This document shows positions 11,783-24,700 of a stretch of 64,000 nucleotides of DNA, one piece after another; within the stretch, counting starts at the first letter, position 1; the number at the start of each line of letters is the position of its first letter. Under the pieces are notes generated by a model. The model was not told the DNA's origin. It searched no databases and saw nothing but the letters and a program-made list of their open reading frames with translations. A program made the translations under genes and the position numbers. This DNA is from Aricia agestis (Eukaryota; Arthropoda; Insecta; Lepidoptera; Lycaenidae), in NCBI RefSeq assembly GCF_905147365.1, contig NC_056428.1:5610001-5674000 (forward strand), read 5' to 3'.

Positions 11783-12770
11783 CTAGATGTCCCACGCGGC
11801 TTCGCCCGCGTAAATTAGGAATTCTACAGAAACCGTACATTTTCCCATAAAAAATAGCTTATGTCCCTACTCCCTTCACCTGGTCTATTCTATATCTGTG
11901 CTTAATATTGCCATAAAAATTGCTCCAGTAGTTCGTAATTTCTAATAGTTCCCCCATTTTTCCCACATTTTCCTGAGTTGCTTCGGCCGTATTAGTCTTA
12001 GCGTGATAAATGGGCTATCTAACACTGAAATAAGTTTTTTAATCGGACCTGTAGTTCCTGAGATTAACGCGTTCAAGCAAACATACACTTCGGGTTTTAT
12101 GATATTAGGTAGGTATAGATTTTTTTAAATTATCGCTTGACAAACTCGAGTCTCGATCTAAAAGACTATGAAAAGTACCAATAACAGCGTGATTATAGGC
12201 TCATAACCATGGGACGATGCATGGTATAATAATATGATAGTGATGAAGATGAATGTAATTTGCATAGTAGCATATGCTTTCCGTTCTTAAAACAACGCCG
12301 AAACCCCCAAACTTGTATCTATAAAGAATCAGGAGTTCTCCCAGCACCTTCCGAACCACGGTATATCAGGTACACCTCGGTGCAAAATCTTACTTGTTGG
12401 TAGCATCTGCTAAGAAAACTTCTCACGAAACAGAAGTCACCACATGTTTCCCTATAAATTTTGAGGAGTTCCCTCGATTACTTCTGGATCCTACATCAGA
12501 TTACCACTTTAGTGAATATAATACCGAATTGGGATGATACCCTATATACAAAAAAAAAAAAATTTGAAAATCGGTTAATAAACGGCGGAGTAATCGTTGA
12601 ACATAAGAAAACGAACATAACACCTCCCCCATTTTGAAAGTCGGTTAAAATTGTAGCCTGTGTGTTATTCTGATGTATAAGCTATATTATTGTACAGTTT
12701 CATTAAAATCCGTTCAGTAGTTTTTGCGTGAAAGTAGGATCTTTAAACGAGCAATTCTAGTATATATATA
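11783..12770 (-). mobile_element. Long Helitron-like repeat
   Basis: Shares CTAGATGTCCC.CGGCTTCGCC and several internal blocks (GAGGAGTTCCCTCGATTACT, GAAAATCGGTTAA.AAACGG) with 35693-36330. It runs into a TA stretch and AAACGAGCAATTCTAGTATA, also seen at 46597. Probably more than one unit. Confidence 0.6.
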
Positions 12771-12905
12771 TATATATATAGCTAGCTGATCTGACAGACG
12801 TTGTCCTGTCTTAACGATTTAACCATGATTAAAATGAGTATAGCTCCATGCCAAATTTCATCAAAATAGATTAAATGGTTTAGGTGAAAATCATAGTTAT
12901 CATCA

Positions 12906-13192
12906 TAGTAAACTCACAGAAAACCGGCGTGAAACAGCGCTTGCGCTGTGTTTCGCCGAGTGAGTGAGTTTACCGGAGGCCCAATCCCCTTACCCCTACC
13001 CTATTCTCTTCCCTACCCTCAACTATTCCCTTCCCTTCCCTTCCCTACCCTCCCCTATTACCCTATTCCCTCTTAAAAGGCCGGCAACGCACTTGCAGCT
13101 CTTCTGATGCTGCGAGTGTCCATGGGCGACGGAAGTTGCTTTCGATCAGGTGACCCGTTTGCTAATTTGCCCCCTTATTTCATTAAAAAGAA
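12906..13192 (+). mobile_element. Poly(A)-tailed retroposon
   Basis: Runs from CACAGAAAACCGGCGTGAAA through a CCCTTCCC/CCCTACCC minisatellite to TTGCCCCCTTATTTCATTAA. Same family as 19609-19923. Confidence 0.8.
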
Positions 13193-13808
13193 ATAGTTTA
13201 TTGTGCGGAAACCGTACATTTTCCGGGATAAAAAGTATCCCTTATGAAGTCATTTGGAAACAGACATTGTATTTTTGAGTGTTCGCTAGAAAATGTCATG
13301 ATTCTAGTGTTTCGCCATAAAGCAGCCTAAATTCCGTTCCTTTCCGATGATTTTATGTTTTTACTGTAGAATAAATCTTAGGTATTATTTTCGGGAATTA
13401 TAAATTAAATAATTAATAAATAATTTTCGAAAATTACTGTCTAAAACAAACAAATATAAGAGTACCTGAACTTGGTAGACATTTTACAAAAAATAAATTT
13501 CTGAACGCACACATGATGTCTTCAGAAAAAAATAAAGTTGTGGCTTAAAGGTCTCAGCAACCAGGCCATAAGCTCCAAAAAAAAAATAGTTGTTACACTA
13601 TTTGACAGGATTGGACAACAAATGTTTGACATGTAATAAACAAATCAGCATCTATTGAAATGATTAAGTATTCATTACACATATCGAGTTTTCATTATTT
13701 TTAAGATGCATTCTGCTATTCGGGACGGAAACAAATCCAACAAATCAAAAACCATGGCAATTGGTCCAGCCGTTCTCGAGTTATAAGTGTTGTAACAAAC
13801 ACGACTTT

Positions 13809-13810
<2 letters not shown>

Positions 13811-13898
<88 letters not shown>
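13811..13898. repeat. (AT)n microsatellite
   Basis: About 44 uninterrupted AT units. The Ile-Tyr run encoded on either strand is an artefact of this. Confidence 0.95.
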
Positions 13899-13901
<3 letters not shown>

Positions 13902-14066
13902 CTTTTTGCATTTGCATGGCATGTCTGGTTTTCCTAGATCTATGACAACAGATGACAAAGCCGACGTCCATTGTGCGGGGGAAAGAGTTGGCAGCTAGTT
14001 CCTTAGTGTTTTATGGAAACTGTGTAAAGGTAACCACTTATTGTTGCTATTTTTCATCTCGTCTTA

Positions 14067-14224
14067 CGGCCGTTCCCAATATTTGATCTATCTCTGGTTT
14101 TGCCCTACTAGAGATAGGAATAGCTCACATTAGACATTAGAGACATATATTTTATGTCAATTCAATGTTAGCTGCGATCGGTTGTATGTCAAACCAGAGA
14201 TAGATTGAATATTGGGAACGGCCG
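14067..14224. mobile_element. MITE with TTA target duplication
   Basis: Terminal inverted repeats CGGCCGTTCCCAATATT..GATCTATCTCTGGTTT of about 30 bp at both ends, flanked by TTA at 14064-14066 and 14225-14227. A 3-bp TTA/TWA duplication suits PIF/Harbinger-type transposases. Confidence 0.8.
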
Positions 14225-14487
14225 TTAAATTTTACCCGTGGTAGTTTGATTGTGAAAAAAGGACTTTAGAAAACTTGAAAAATATATAAAAAAGGATAAG
14301 TTAACTGCCGTGCTCAGCTAGACAATTTTCTTTATACGAAAAACGAAAAGCATTATTAAATAAGTTTGCCTCAGAGTAAGTCATTATCAATTAATTACAG
14401 TAAAGTAATTATTAACAGCTGTAATTGAATGAAGATTTTGACATAAGCGCCATTCATTATCTGTCAAACTCTTCATTAAAATGAAGT

Positions 14488-15262
14488 TGTGGGATATGCG
14501 TGGCTGCCACAAAGGAAGATCTTCCGACCGAGCGAGATAGCATGCTCGGTCAGGCCGAAGCCCACTGACGTCATTTCAGACGTTGTATATATCTTGCCGT
14601 TCTCCGAAACTTCGATAGCGCGATGCAGGAATGTATGTTAGACGAATTGTGGGTACCGCCACATCACTCCCCCCCGTAGACCGGAGGTCGAATCTTGAAG
14701 TCTTGTCGCTTGAGTCGCCAATGCCAGTGAGTTCAAGTGAGTCGGAACTGTTGCAGCGAGTCCCAGTGAGTCGGAACTGTAAGCTGCTGCACGGGATCCA
14801 GTGAGTCGGATAAGCTGCCGTGCGGGGCCGATGCTACGTGCTGACCAGGAGAGATGTGCTCTGCTTGCTGACCGGTCGGTGTAGTGAGAAAGCTCGATGA
14901 TGCCGATGCGGAGTCGCCCAGGCCGCGGTACATTGCGGCTAGTGGACGATGTACCCGATGAGGCGATGCTGGCTGGCGCGGTGCGGAGGGGCGGGGAGCG
15001 ATGATGATGAAGGAGGCGTGTTCTGTCGAGGGTCACCAATGTGGGAAAATGAGTGGCGGCCACAAAGGAAGATCTTCCGACCGAGCGAGGTGTTATGCCC
15101 GGTCAGGACGAAGCCCACGTGATACATCTCAGCTGTCATATATAACCTGACGCGCTCAGAAAACTTCGATAGCGCGTGCAATGACCAGGAGAGGGACCCC
15201 GTGCTCAGGAAAATTCGATAGCGCGATGCAGGAATGTTAGGCGAATTGTGGGTACCGCCACA
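14488..15262 (-). mobile_element. TRIM-like LTR element, copy 2, with unequal LTRs
   Basis: LTRs at 14488-14663 (176 bp) and 15040-15262 (223 bp) both read TGTGGG..CCACA. Target duplication AAGT is at 14484-14487 and 15263-15266. On the minus strand a TTGGTGACCCTCGACAG primer-binding-like site and a GGGGGGGAGTGA polypurine tract are in the expected places. The LTRs differ strongly, and the longer one contains a block (GCAATGACCAGGAGAGGGAC) matching the interior of copy 1. Confidence 0.85.
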
Positions 15263-15311
15263 AAGTTAAGTCATCATTAAAATATAATGTTGCGGCCGTT
15301 AGTTTTTAGTT

Positions 15312-15365
15312 TCAAAAGTACCACCGAGGAAATTGATTCCTATTCAGTTGACGGACCTATGTCAT
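15312..15365. repeat. Fragment of a MITE family
   Basis: GAGGAAATTGATTCCTATTC and GGACCTATGTCATTTATG match one end of the MITEs at 21388-21532 and 48559-48716. Confidence 0.55.
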
Positions 15366-16851
15366 TTATGTGGTCTCTACTATTAAAACTATGTGGTTTC
15401 TACTATTAAAACTATACTAGCATATACAATGCAAGTAGCGCCCTCTGCTCAGACCTTTAGGAATATTCCCTATTAAATCACTATTTAAACAAGATATTGA
15501 AACAAGATAAAAGAAAAATATAGAGATTCAGTTTTTTTTTTCTAGCAAAAAGAATATTTGTGACGATGAGCTGAGAGTAAATGGTACCAATTATTACGAG
15601 CACAAGAGGCTTGCCAAGTTTAAGCTGCACTTGCAAACTCACTTATAGCAAATGAGTTTGGAGGCTACGCGATAATAGTTCCAATTTGTATAGATTTCAC
15701 GATTCCGTATTCATTTGTTTCTCGCATTCTGTAATTTCAATGTGTTTCATCATGTGCATTGTGCATCCTTTTATTTAAATTCCTTCTTTTTAAGCATTCT
15801 TTTTGTGTGTCATTAATTTTCATTTCATGTTCAAAGCTTTTATTTTGATCAAGTGTGTGTTTTTAAAATAGTTTTTAGCTTACCGTAACATTCAAGTCAT
15901 TAATTCTGTATTTTGTCTGACCGCCGCATGTTTAAATGATGAATAAACTTCAATGAATAATTTTACAGTTCCTCCACAGCTCCGCTCATCTCAGGTGGAA
16001 ACGTAGCCTTAGTTTTTACCTATCATTACATCTGTTTGTCTATCTGCCTGTCTTCGTAAGTAATGTAGGATAATTATAGTACTCCATTTATTCATATATA
16101 ATTGTCATTTTGGAGAATAAAATAAATAAGAAGAGTAATTTTAGATGCTTATTTATTTCTTATGAATCAACAAGTAAAAAAAATACAAAATAGTTATGGC
16201 ACCTAGCTTTACACGATTAGGTAATAAATACTGTCTAAAATAACGTCATAAACGTTTTAAGACATTATGTTAGTCTTAACTTTAACGTTTTAGCAGTTTT
16301 CAACAATTTTTTAAACTGCAAAAGTGTAACTTTAATAGTGACTCATGTTGACTATGTTATTGTGAAAAACTAGGCATTTGCATCCGTTGTGGATGATTTA
16401 CACAGTATTTTCAGAACAAATATGTTATTGTAACTGCCAATAGGATATTTTTTTACAATGACATGACTAGGTACAAGTATGCCTACAAGGATATTATGAC
16501 ACGTCGATGACATTGTCCTCGGAGAGAAGTGTCATTAATTGATTATTCGATGGCATGGACAAGGATATATAGATGACATTGAAGAACACGGAGTTTACAA
16601 TAGGTATTTTGAAAGTTTACAATTGACATTTTACAAAATTGCGGTCTTAGTTGAGTTAGCGTGTTATCCATCCTTTTAGAACTGCATTTCAATCAATAAG
16701 ACACTAGCGACCACCATTATTAATTGACACACATGACACAGCTCATGTGTGCATGACTATGGCACCATAGCTTAAAAAATTAACCTCATTCTTTATTAAA
16801 AATAAAAAGACCAAGTCAAAATCGTAGCATGAATTAATAAAAGCTGAATAT
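15366..16851. other. No gene seen
   Basis: AT-rich unique-looking sequence; no exon pair, RNA gene or clear repeat recognised. Confidence 0.4.
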
Positions 16852-16990
16852 GGGGCTGTTTCACAACTTCCTGATAAGTGCCGGATAGGCTATCTACCAC
16901 TTAACTTGACAGATAGAGTATGGAGAATCTGTCAAATAGGTTGTGGATAGCATATCCGGAACTTTATCAGGAAGTGGTGAAACATGCCCT
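16852..16990. mobile_element. MITE, GGGCTGTTTCAC type
   Basis: Ends GGGGCTGTTTCACAACTTCC and GGAAGTGGTGAAACATGCCC are inverted repeats extending inward about 45 bp with mismatches. Confidence 0.75.
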
Positions 16991-17571
16991 TAGTCAAAAA
17001 TCTGGCTAATAAAATTTAATGTAATCAGCATAGTTAAGATTTTTATTTTAAGCACTATCCTATAATACTTCATAGACTTATATTACTATGACCATAATTG
17101 AACTCAAACTAACGATTACAGCGGGGCTAAAATGGTCACATTTAGCAATTCCTCTCAATTAATTCAGCAAATTAATTGTCAAAACTGTCAAACTGACAAA
17201 TGTCAAGTCAGTACAAAAAACAGAAATGAATTGCAAGCCGAGTTGCATTTTGCGATTTTAGAAAAATAAATCATAGGTATTATGATTCATGTCATGATTC
17301 TTCAAAGCGACCATTTTAGCCAGCCAGTCAGCTTACTACTAAAACAACCTAATAAAAGTTAAATAAATTCTAGCTTTTGCAAATACGCAACTAAATAGTG
17401 TAAACGAACATTACAATAACTTTCTAAAGTAAATAACTTAAGTTTTAGTATAGCACAACTAGGGCTTTTACCTTAACTATGAACAGTAATTCTACAATAT
17501 GAATTACATATTACAGTACACCAGATTCATGGTAGACTGCTTGCAGAGAACGCACGCTCACAATATTCTTA

Positions 17572-17865
17572 GGCCGGCCATAGACTGACCGCATCATGCA
17601 GTCGAGAACCGACTGCAAGATGCTGTTGCCGCACGGCGATCTGCAGTTTCCATACTAAATTCATATCCGCAATACACGGACCGCTCGAGCAGTTCTTGAG
17701 AGGTCGGAGCAGTCGCTCTGCGGTCGAGTTCCGCGGTGCGGTCGAGCAACAAAGTTATATATAGTCGACTGCATGATGCGGTCGTGTTGCAGTCGTGTAC
17801 GACTTCAACGCGACCGCTCTAGAGCACTCGGTCCCGACTGCGACTTGCGGTCCGTCTATGGCCAG
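17572..17865. mobile_element. MITE, GGCCGGCCATAGAC type
   Basis: Inverted ends GGCC..CCATAGACTGACCGCA and TGCGGTCCGTCTATGGCC, with TCTTA on both sides (17567-17571, 17866-17870). The interior is unusually GC-rich, with many GCAGTCG / CGACTGC words. Confidence 0.75.
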
Positions 17866-18453
17866 TCTTAGAGTAGATACTGGATGTAACAAGACAGTAA
17901 TTTCGCAATGTAAATAGATAATTTTATAATCTAGACTTTGACATTTTACATTATTTTATATTGAAATTGCCATGTAGTTTTGACTCTAAGGGCCAGTTTA
18001 CATTTCACCTTGACGAGCGACGCGATTCGAATTATTGCGATGTACCTACCTCTATAATTTTTAAACAAAGCCATCCATCCATCCAAAAATTAACAGAACA
18101 GCCGACTGCGGCATGGGAATGACAAACCATTCCAGTTTAAAATAGCTCAATTATTTAGAAAAGCATCGCATCGTCTTTTCATATTGCAGTGTAAAGTGCC
18201 CTAATAAAATATTAGTACATTGAATTATATAATTCTAAATATAATTTAGCATAATATTAATAAAGTGAATCAATGTGTCTTTCCATGTGTCGATGTCTTG
18301 CATACCTGAAAAGGAAAATTTTAGAAATTGAAAAAAATCGACCAATCACGCATCCTTTAAATTTAATTATTAGTAAATTGTTAGATTGTATAAACAGAAT
18401 GATAAATAAAATAAAAAAATACAAATATATATATATATATATACAAATATATA

Positions 18454-18613
<160 letters not shown>

Positions 18614-18652
18614 AGGAAAGATTATTTGTCGTTCATAATTGATAATTTTAAC

Positions 18653-18746
18653 TTACTGGTTATGTCTTCTTCTTCTTATTTGTTCTTTCCGTCTTTGCGG
18701 TGTTGACTCTATACATAGCACTATGAGTTTCTTATCACAGGAATAT
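18653..18746 (-). CDS. Mp: Mp last exon: endostatin end, basic tail and stop
   Basis: A 94-nt exon with acceptor gttcctttttag. It encodes YSCDKKLIVLCIESTPQRRK then EQIRRRRHNQ and TAA. The third and fourth endostatin cysteines lie in YSC and VLC. The basic tail (RRK..RRRR) is unusual and could bind heparan sulfate. About 40 nt after the stop the transcript would enter a large TA hairpin. Confidence 0.95.
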
Positions 18747-21700
18747 CTAAAAAGGAACAAGAAATAAGTAAAAAAAAAACTATAACCCGACTACGTAAAA
18801 AATACATTATTTTACTATAATATTTTATTAAAAGCCAACCAGTAGATTAGCCGCTACGAGGGCACGTACATACATACATCCATACAATATAATAAAAATA
18901 CTTTCCTTTGGCTTCGCAGTAGTTGTGTGCAAAATACAACAATTTCTACTATTAATTCTACTCCCATACGCTTCAAAGATAGGTACAAGATATTTCAGCC
19001 ACAATATTCCAAGAAACAGGCCTATCCAGTCTTAGATTACGTTAGACAACAATTATCTGAACAATAGACCAGAGTCCAGTCCACTATAATAGTCTTGGCT
19101 TATCCCCTGCCGCAGCTATAACTATAGGACTTGAATTAGTGTCATTCGCACATTGTTACAGTAGGAAGCAACTGTTATTATACTGTATTATAATGTATTA
19201 GATGTCGCCCGCAATTTCATTTCGCGCTAAACTAATTTAGTTTTACATAAATTTTTTCTAGGACAACAGGCCGATAGACACACTTTAACATTTATAATAT
19301 TAGTCCTTCGATCGTGGATTCTTGTAAATCTATTGTGTCTCGTTCACCGGTGAGCTTATGGGGCTTGATGGGTTGATATGGATAATGGATATAGATAGTC
19401 CGTTTTAATTAATTCTGATCTAAATATAAACAAGGCTCTGTTTATAATATAAAAAATACACTATGAATATAGGATTTTGTCTTTGCCGTAATTTCTCCAA
19501 TATTACATTGTGTTTTGTCTTTGTTTGGAGATGGAGAAGACTTTCATTCATATGAACTCAATGTGGTAGTCGACTTTAATGCTCGAGCTCGAGCTGCAAA
19601 AACCTCTTCGCAACTTCGTGGCGCTGAAATACGTGGGAGAGCCATGCTTCGGCACGAATGGGCCAGCTCGACCGGAGAAATACCACGTTCTCACAGAAAA
19701 CCAGAGTGAGTGAGTTTACCGGAGGCCCAATTCCCTTCCCTATCCTCCCCTATTCCCTTCCCTTCCCATCCCTACCCTCCCCTATTACCCTATTCCGTCT
19801 TAAAAGGCCGGCAACGCACCTGCAGCTCTTCTGATGCTGCGAGTGTCCATGGGCGACGTAAGTTGCTTTCCATCAGGTGACCCGTTTGCTCGTTTGCCCC
19901 CTTCTTTCATAAAAAAAAAAAAAATACGGTAAAATATTACAGGTTTAGGTTTAAGACATTTAGGTTTGTTGGTATTGGGGTAATATTAAGAATACTTGCC
20001 TATTCTGCTCTAACAATCTATGATTGTAGAGTGGAGATGCAGCTCCGAATCTTTGCGGCCCTTTGCTGGACCACTCGTCGCAGGAGTCGGCCTGCTTGTG
20101 TAGGCCAAACGCGTTGCTTCCATGCCACACTGATTTGTTTGGCCTGAAAAACAGTGAATTTTAGCTTCATGATCTTTTTATAGTCACTTTTTCAAAATCT
20201 GCAAACCTGAGGGAGAGAGGGCTGGTAGTCTACACTTCTACAGTGAATTTTATGCTTCCAGATCTTATTAAAGTCACTTGATTTAATACCTTCCAACCTT
20301 CAGAAAGTAGGAGGCTGGAAGACTACTTGCAACTTCTTCAGTGTTGCGGGTACAAACTCTTTTTTAGCAAGGAGCAATCATATTATACAACAAGGACGAA
20401 GAATACCTTTAGATCTCTGTAGATAGAATTAAGTGGCGTCCCGACACTGTCATGTTTTATTATGTGGCAGTACCCACAATTCGCCTAACATTCCTGCATC
20501 GCGCTATCGAAGTTTTCTGAGCGCGTCGGTTATGTATTACGTGGGCTTCGGCCTGATCGAGCCCAATACCTCGCTCGGTCGGAAGATCTTTCTTTGTGGC
20601 CGCCACGCATATTCCCACATCGGTGATCACATAAAACCTTACCATACATTATCCTTCAGCACATTTCTACCGCTGAAACTGTAGATATTTGTAGAAAACG
20701 GAGCCTGTGATCCGTCGAAGATAGTCCTCCAGGAGGGGAACATCTGATCCCCGTGGAGGTTCACTATAGGAATATCCCGAATTGACTTGTAAAGGCTGTT
20801 CTTGATCACCACGTTCAAGTCTTCTTCTCTGCAAAGCGTAAAAGTAAATTGGTAATGTTTTTCACGTTACAATATTTCCTATAATATTATAATCCTTTCT
20901 TATGACATAACGAATATCTAAAGTCATCAAAATTGGTTCGGCGGCATACGCATATGGGGAGGCCGGTCAATCCAGTCGGTCTGATCACAGGCCAACCTGA
21001 TGAATGCACACGGGAATGCACAAAATTAGTTAGAACAGGTTCATCAGATTGACTTTGCCTTCCCATGTAATAAGGTTACATACAAGAAGGCAAGCGTAAA
21101 ACATAACAGACAGGATCAAGCTTCCACGTTTATAATTAACAGGATTTGGATAAAAGGTTCTGTATTTAAGTACAATTACTCACTTGGTTGATAGGAACGC
21201 CACAAATTTTCCACTAATGGCGAGTCTCTCGCCTTCTGTGTGGCACGCCAGGTCCACAGCACTCCTGCCAGTTCGATTGGTTCTACTCAACATGTTGCCC
21301 GAGTATGGCTCGTTTAGCGCTATCATTCGAATCTGCAAGAAGAACTTACTTAATATTTATTTAGTATCAAATTAGAATAAATTATACCATTGAGGAAATT
21401 GATTCATATACCAACGTGATTTGGTCGGATCACGTCAATTAAATGTTAATTGTGATATTCTGTTGGCTGGGTTTGACATAACGCGACCAAATTACGTCGG
21501 TCCCTCATCTGCCTGTGAATCAACTTCTATGATAGTCATAATGTTACATAGGAGGCCGATCCATCGGAGTGATCGCAGGGCGACTTAACCGGAACCGGAA
21601 CCGGAGAAAAAGATGTCTAAATGATAACGAGCGATCAATAATAATTGATTGACGTAAAGAATTTCCACTACCAAGTTCATTTCCAATAACGAGAAACACA

Positions 21701-24700
21701 TTTGGGCTTCGCAAAAAATATGATATTAAGAGTTAAATGCGACAAATCAACAAATGTTGAATGTAAAAAAAACCCTAATTAATTTGTAAACCTTTGTTAT
21801 GTTTGTGATGTAATGCTATTTAATTAATTATTGTGTATAGTTTTAATTCTACTTACATAACTACTTTGCGAAGTGGTTTGCTGCCGTGCAGGAAGAGAAG
21901 GCCTTGGTGTTGATGGAGGCTGGATTCTATTTGAGCTTAAAATATTTCGTTTTGTACGCTGAAAAAATTGCAAAAATTGTAGAAAAATGAGACATCACAA
22001 TGTCGATGATAATAATATTATTATGAATATTATTATCATCAAATAAACTGAAAAAGAAAGTAGAACAGACAAATTGTCTGATGGCAAGCTTTAGTCGCAA
22101 TCCATGGACGTATCAAATGTGTTACCAGTACAAAACATCTCGCATTCCTAGGCCCGAAATTGATATCTATAACAACTAGACCTATTTTTATTATCTAAGT
22201 TTATTAGAAAAGTTTTTGATATTATATTATTAGCTTGATATTTTAACGCCTGAACGTGTTAATAGTAACATTATTTTTGGGTCTAATTTCGGAAGTCAGT
22301 TTGGAGGTCAATCTTTTCTACGAATCTTTCATTCGTGGAAAATATCTCCAAATATCTATACGACATATAAAAATTACACAAAATCGAATATTAACAAGTT
22401 AAGCATATTACCAGCACCGGCTGCCATCCTTTTTGCACCCGCAAGACCAATTCATCTTCATCTAAAACATACGCGAGTGTTCCCAAACGAATAGTGTGAG
22501 TTTTCTGCAAAAGGAAATCCCGTTACTTCATTATAATATTCTTATTTAAATATGGCTAGTTATTCAAAGCGCTTTTGATTAAATAACGCCAAAATATTGA
22601 CTCGTCAACAACACTGTTGACTACATTTAAAAAACTGTGAAATTGAGCAAAAGCGGATGATATTTTATTAACTGTAGGTTTTACTGTTTTTGTAATATTG
22701 TAAATATTTACCTTTATGTAACCCATTTTAGATTTGAACAGCATAACCGTGGTCGCCATGAAAAAGTCGTCGTCATTTAGGAAGGTATCTAAAACAATAA
22801 TTATGATATATTTTAAAATAAATATATAAATGAACGTTTATTCAAATTTTTTTGCCGTGCCGGTAGAGAGAAAACATTAAGATTTCGTCGTTTATTCACA
22901 TTTTTATTATTATTAACAGTTAAGCAGAATGTGTGAACAAAATTTTACGGTCAACGAAAAGGTTGAGTCTACATCCTGCTTAATTTTTTTTTAAAGTAAA
23001 CTTTACGACGTAGAGAGAAAAGCAGAATTTTCAAAGGGTAATCGGAAATGAAATTATGGGCATGGATTGCGAATTTCTCACAGAAATTGAATACCTGGAT
23101 CAACTTCGTCGTATTCGATATAATTGTCAACGTTCACCGACGCGGGTTCGCCTTTAGGACCAGTAAGGGAGACTCCTGGTGGTCCGGGGGGTCCAGGTGG
23201 TCCAGGCGGACCACGTGGTACGGTCACGTTGTGCCAGTTGCACTCGCCACGAGGACCTACTGGTCCCGGCAATCCATCTTTGCCGGGTTCACCCCTGTCA
23301 CCCTTTTCACCCTTTTGCTGTAAAAATATTGATGTTAGATATTTTACAATTGTTGGGAATTTGATTCATTGGCAGATAGCGGACCTACGCTATTTTGTCG
23401 GGTAATGTTAAGTGAAAGTTATTCATAATCTATTGGTTGAGCTTGACATCAGCCATCCTTGAGTCAGCCATCTTCCTTTGATTCAATTTCTCTTTTAATA
23501 CCTGTTTAATACGTATAAAAATATATAAATAAGGAAATGTCACTAACTCCTTGCATTCCTCTGGACCCAGGCTCCCCCTTCCACCCTCGAGGACCACTTC
23601 CTCCTCTACTTCCTCTATCCCCTTTTGCACCTTTTTGACCACTGTCTCCTTTAGGACCCTGCACAAAAGACATGAACACAATAAATTCGAAACAATTATT
23701 AAAATCATTTATATACACAGTATTTCCTTTTGCGAATTATTATTTTCTGATTGATTTTGATTTTAATGACGTTATTATGTATTCTTACGGAACTATAATA
23801 AAAATTATGTAATAAATTCATACCTACTTTCATGAGAGTAATTTCAGATTGTGCGACATTTCCAGGTGGTCCAGGAGGTCCCGATTCACCCTTTTCACCT
23901 CTTGTACCCTTCTCTCCAGGTGCACCTGTATGACCTCTAGACCCCTTGTGACCGGGAAGACCATCTTTTCCCGGGGGTCCAATAGGACCAATTGGCCCTA
24001 TTTCACCTCGGTCACCCTAAAATAGTGTAACGATTATTTCCTATGCATTTATGAGACAAATGTTCCTTTTTTTTAAATTAAATAATTAATTGTTACCTTT
24101 TGTCCATCTTTCCCGTCATCTCCTCTAGCCCCTTTAAATCTTTTGATTATTGCGGTATCTGAAAAAACATAGCAATGAGAAATTTTATTGAGATTCACAA
24201 TCTATATAAAAAAATTAACAATACAATAATCTTACAAAATAGAAATATAAATAATCTGAACTCGTAAATACTTCGTAATTTGTGCCAATCTCAAAGACTT
24301 GTAATACGACAAGAGCTTTCCGCTTATTTTACATAAAAATATAAAATAAAATTTATTAGACACTACATAAAAATCAAGTGAGGTGAAGCGCCTGCTATCC
24401 TATATAGGTTAGGAAACCTGTACAGAACATAATATGAATTGGAAATGCCAACACTCAAAAAACTATATTATGTACAATATAATAAACATAACCCAAATTA
24501 AACTTTTAATGCCTTTTAACTGCATGAAACACAGTTAAATATAGCATGAGTTATCGTTTTACAGAGTTTTTATTTGTAAATATTAACTTTTACTGTATGA
24601 TTGCGTACTATGGATATGAGGGCTTTGCTATTTCACTGAATAGTATCTTAAAAATAGTCAGTAATATACTTACACTCCAGATGATCTATGTTAGCATCCA

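Noticed and set aside
13675..13971. ORF with a long Ile-Tyr repeat
   Set aside because: Translation of the (AT)n microsatellite; the same applies at 18273-18638 and 46514-46759.
14638..15181. Overlapping minus-strand ORFs of 66-141 codons
   Set aside because: They lie wholly in the LTR element. A similar peptide (SLGRKIFLCGRH) recurs at 20433-20684 only because both are the same LTR sequence.
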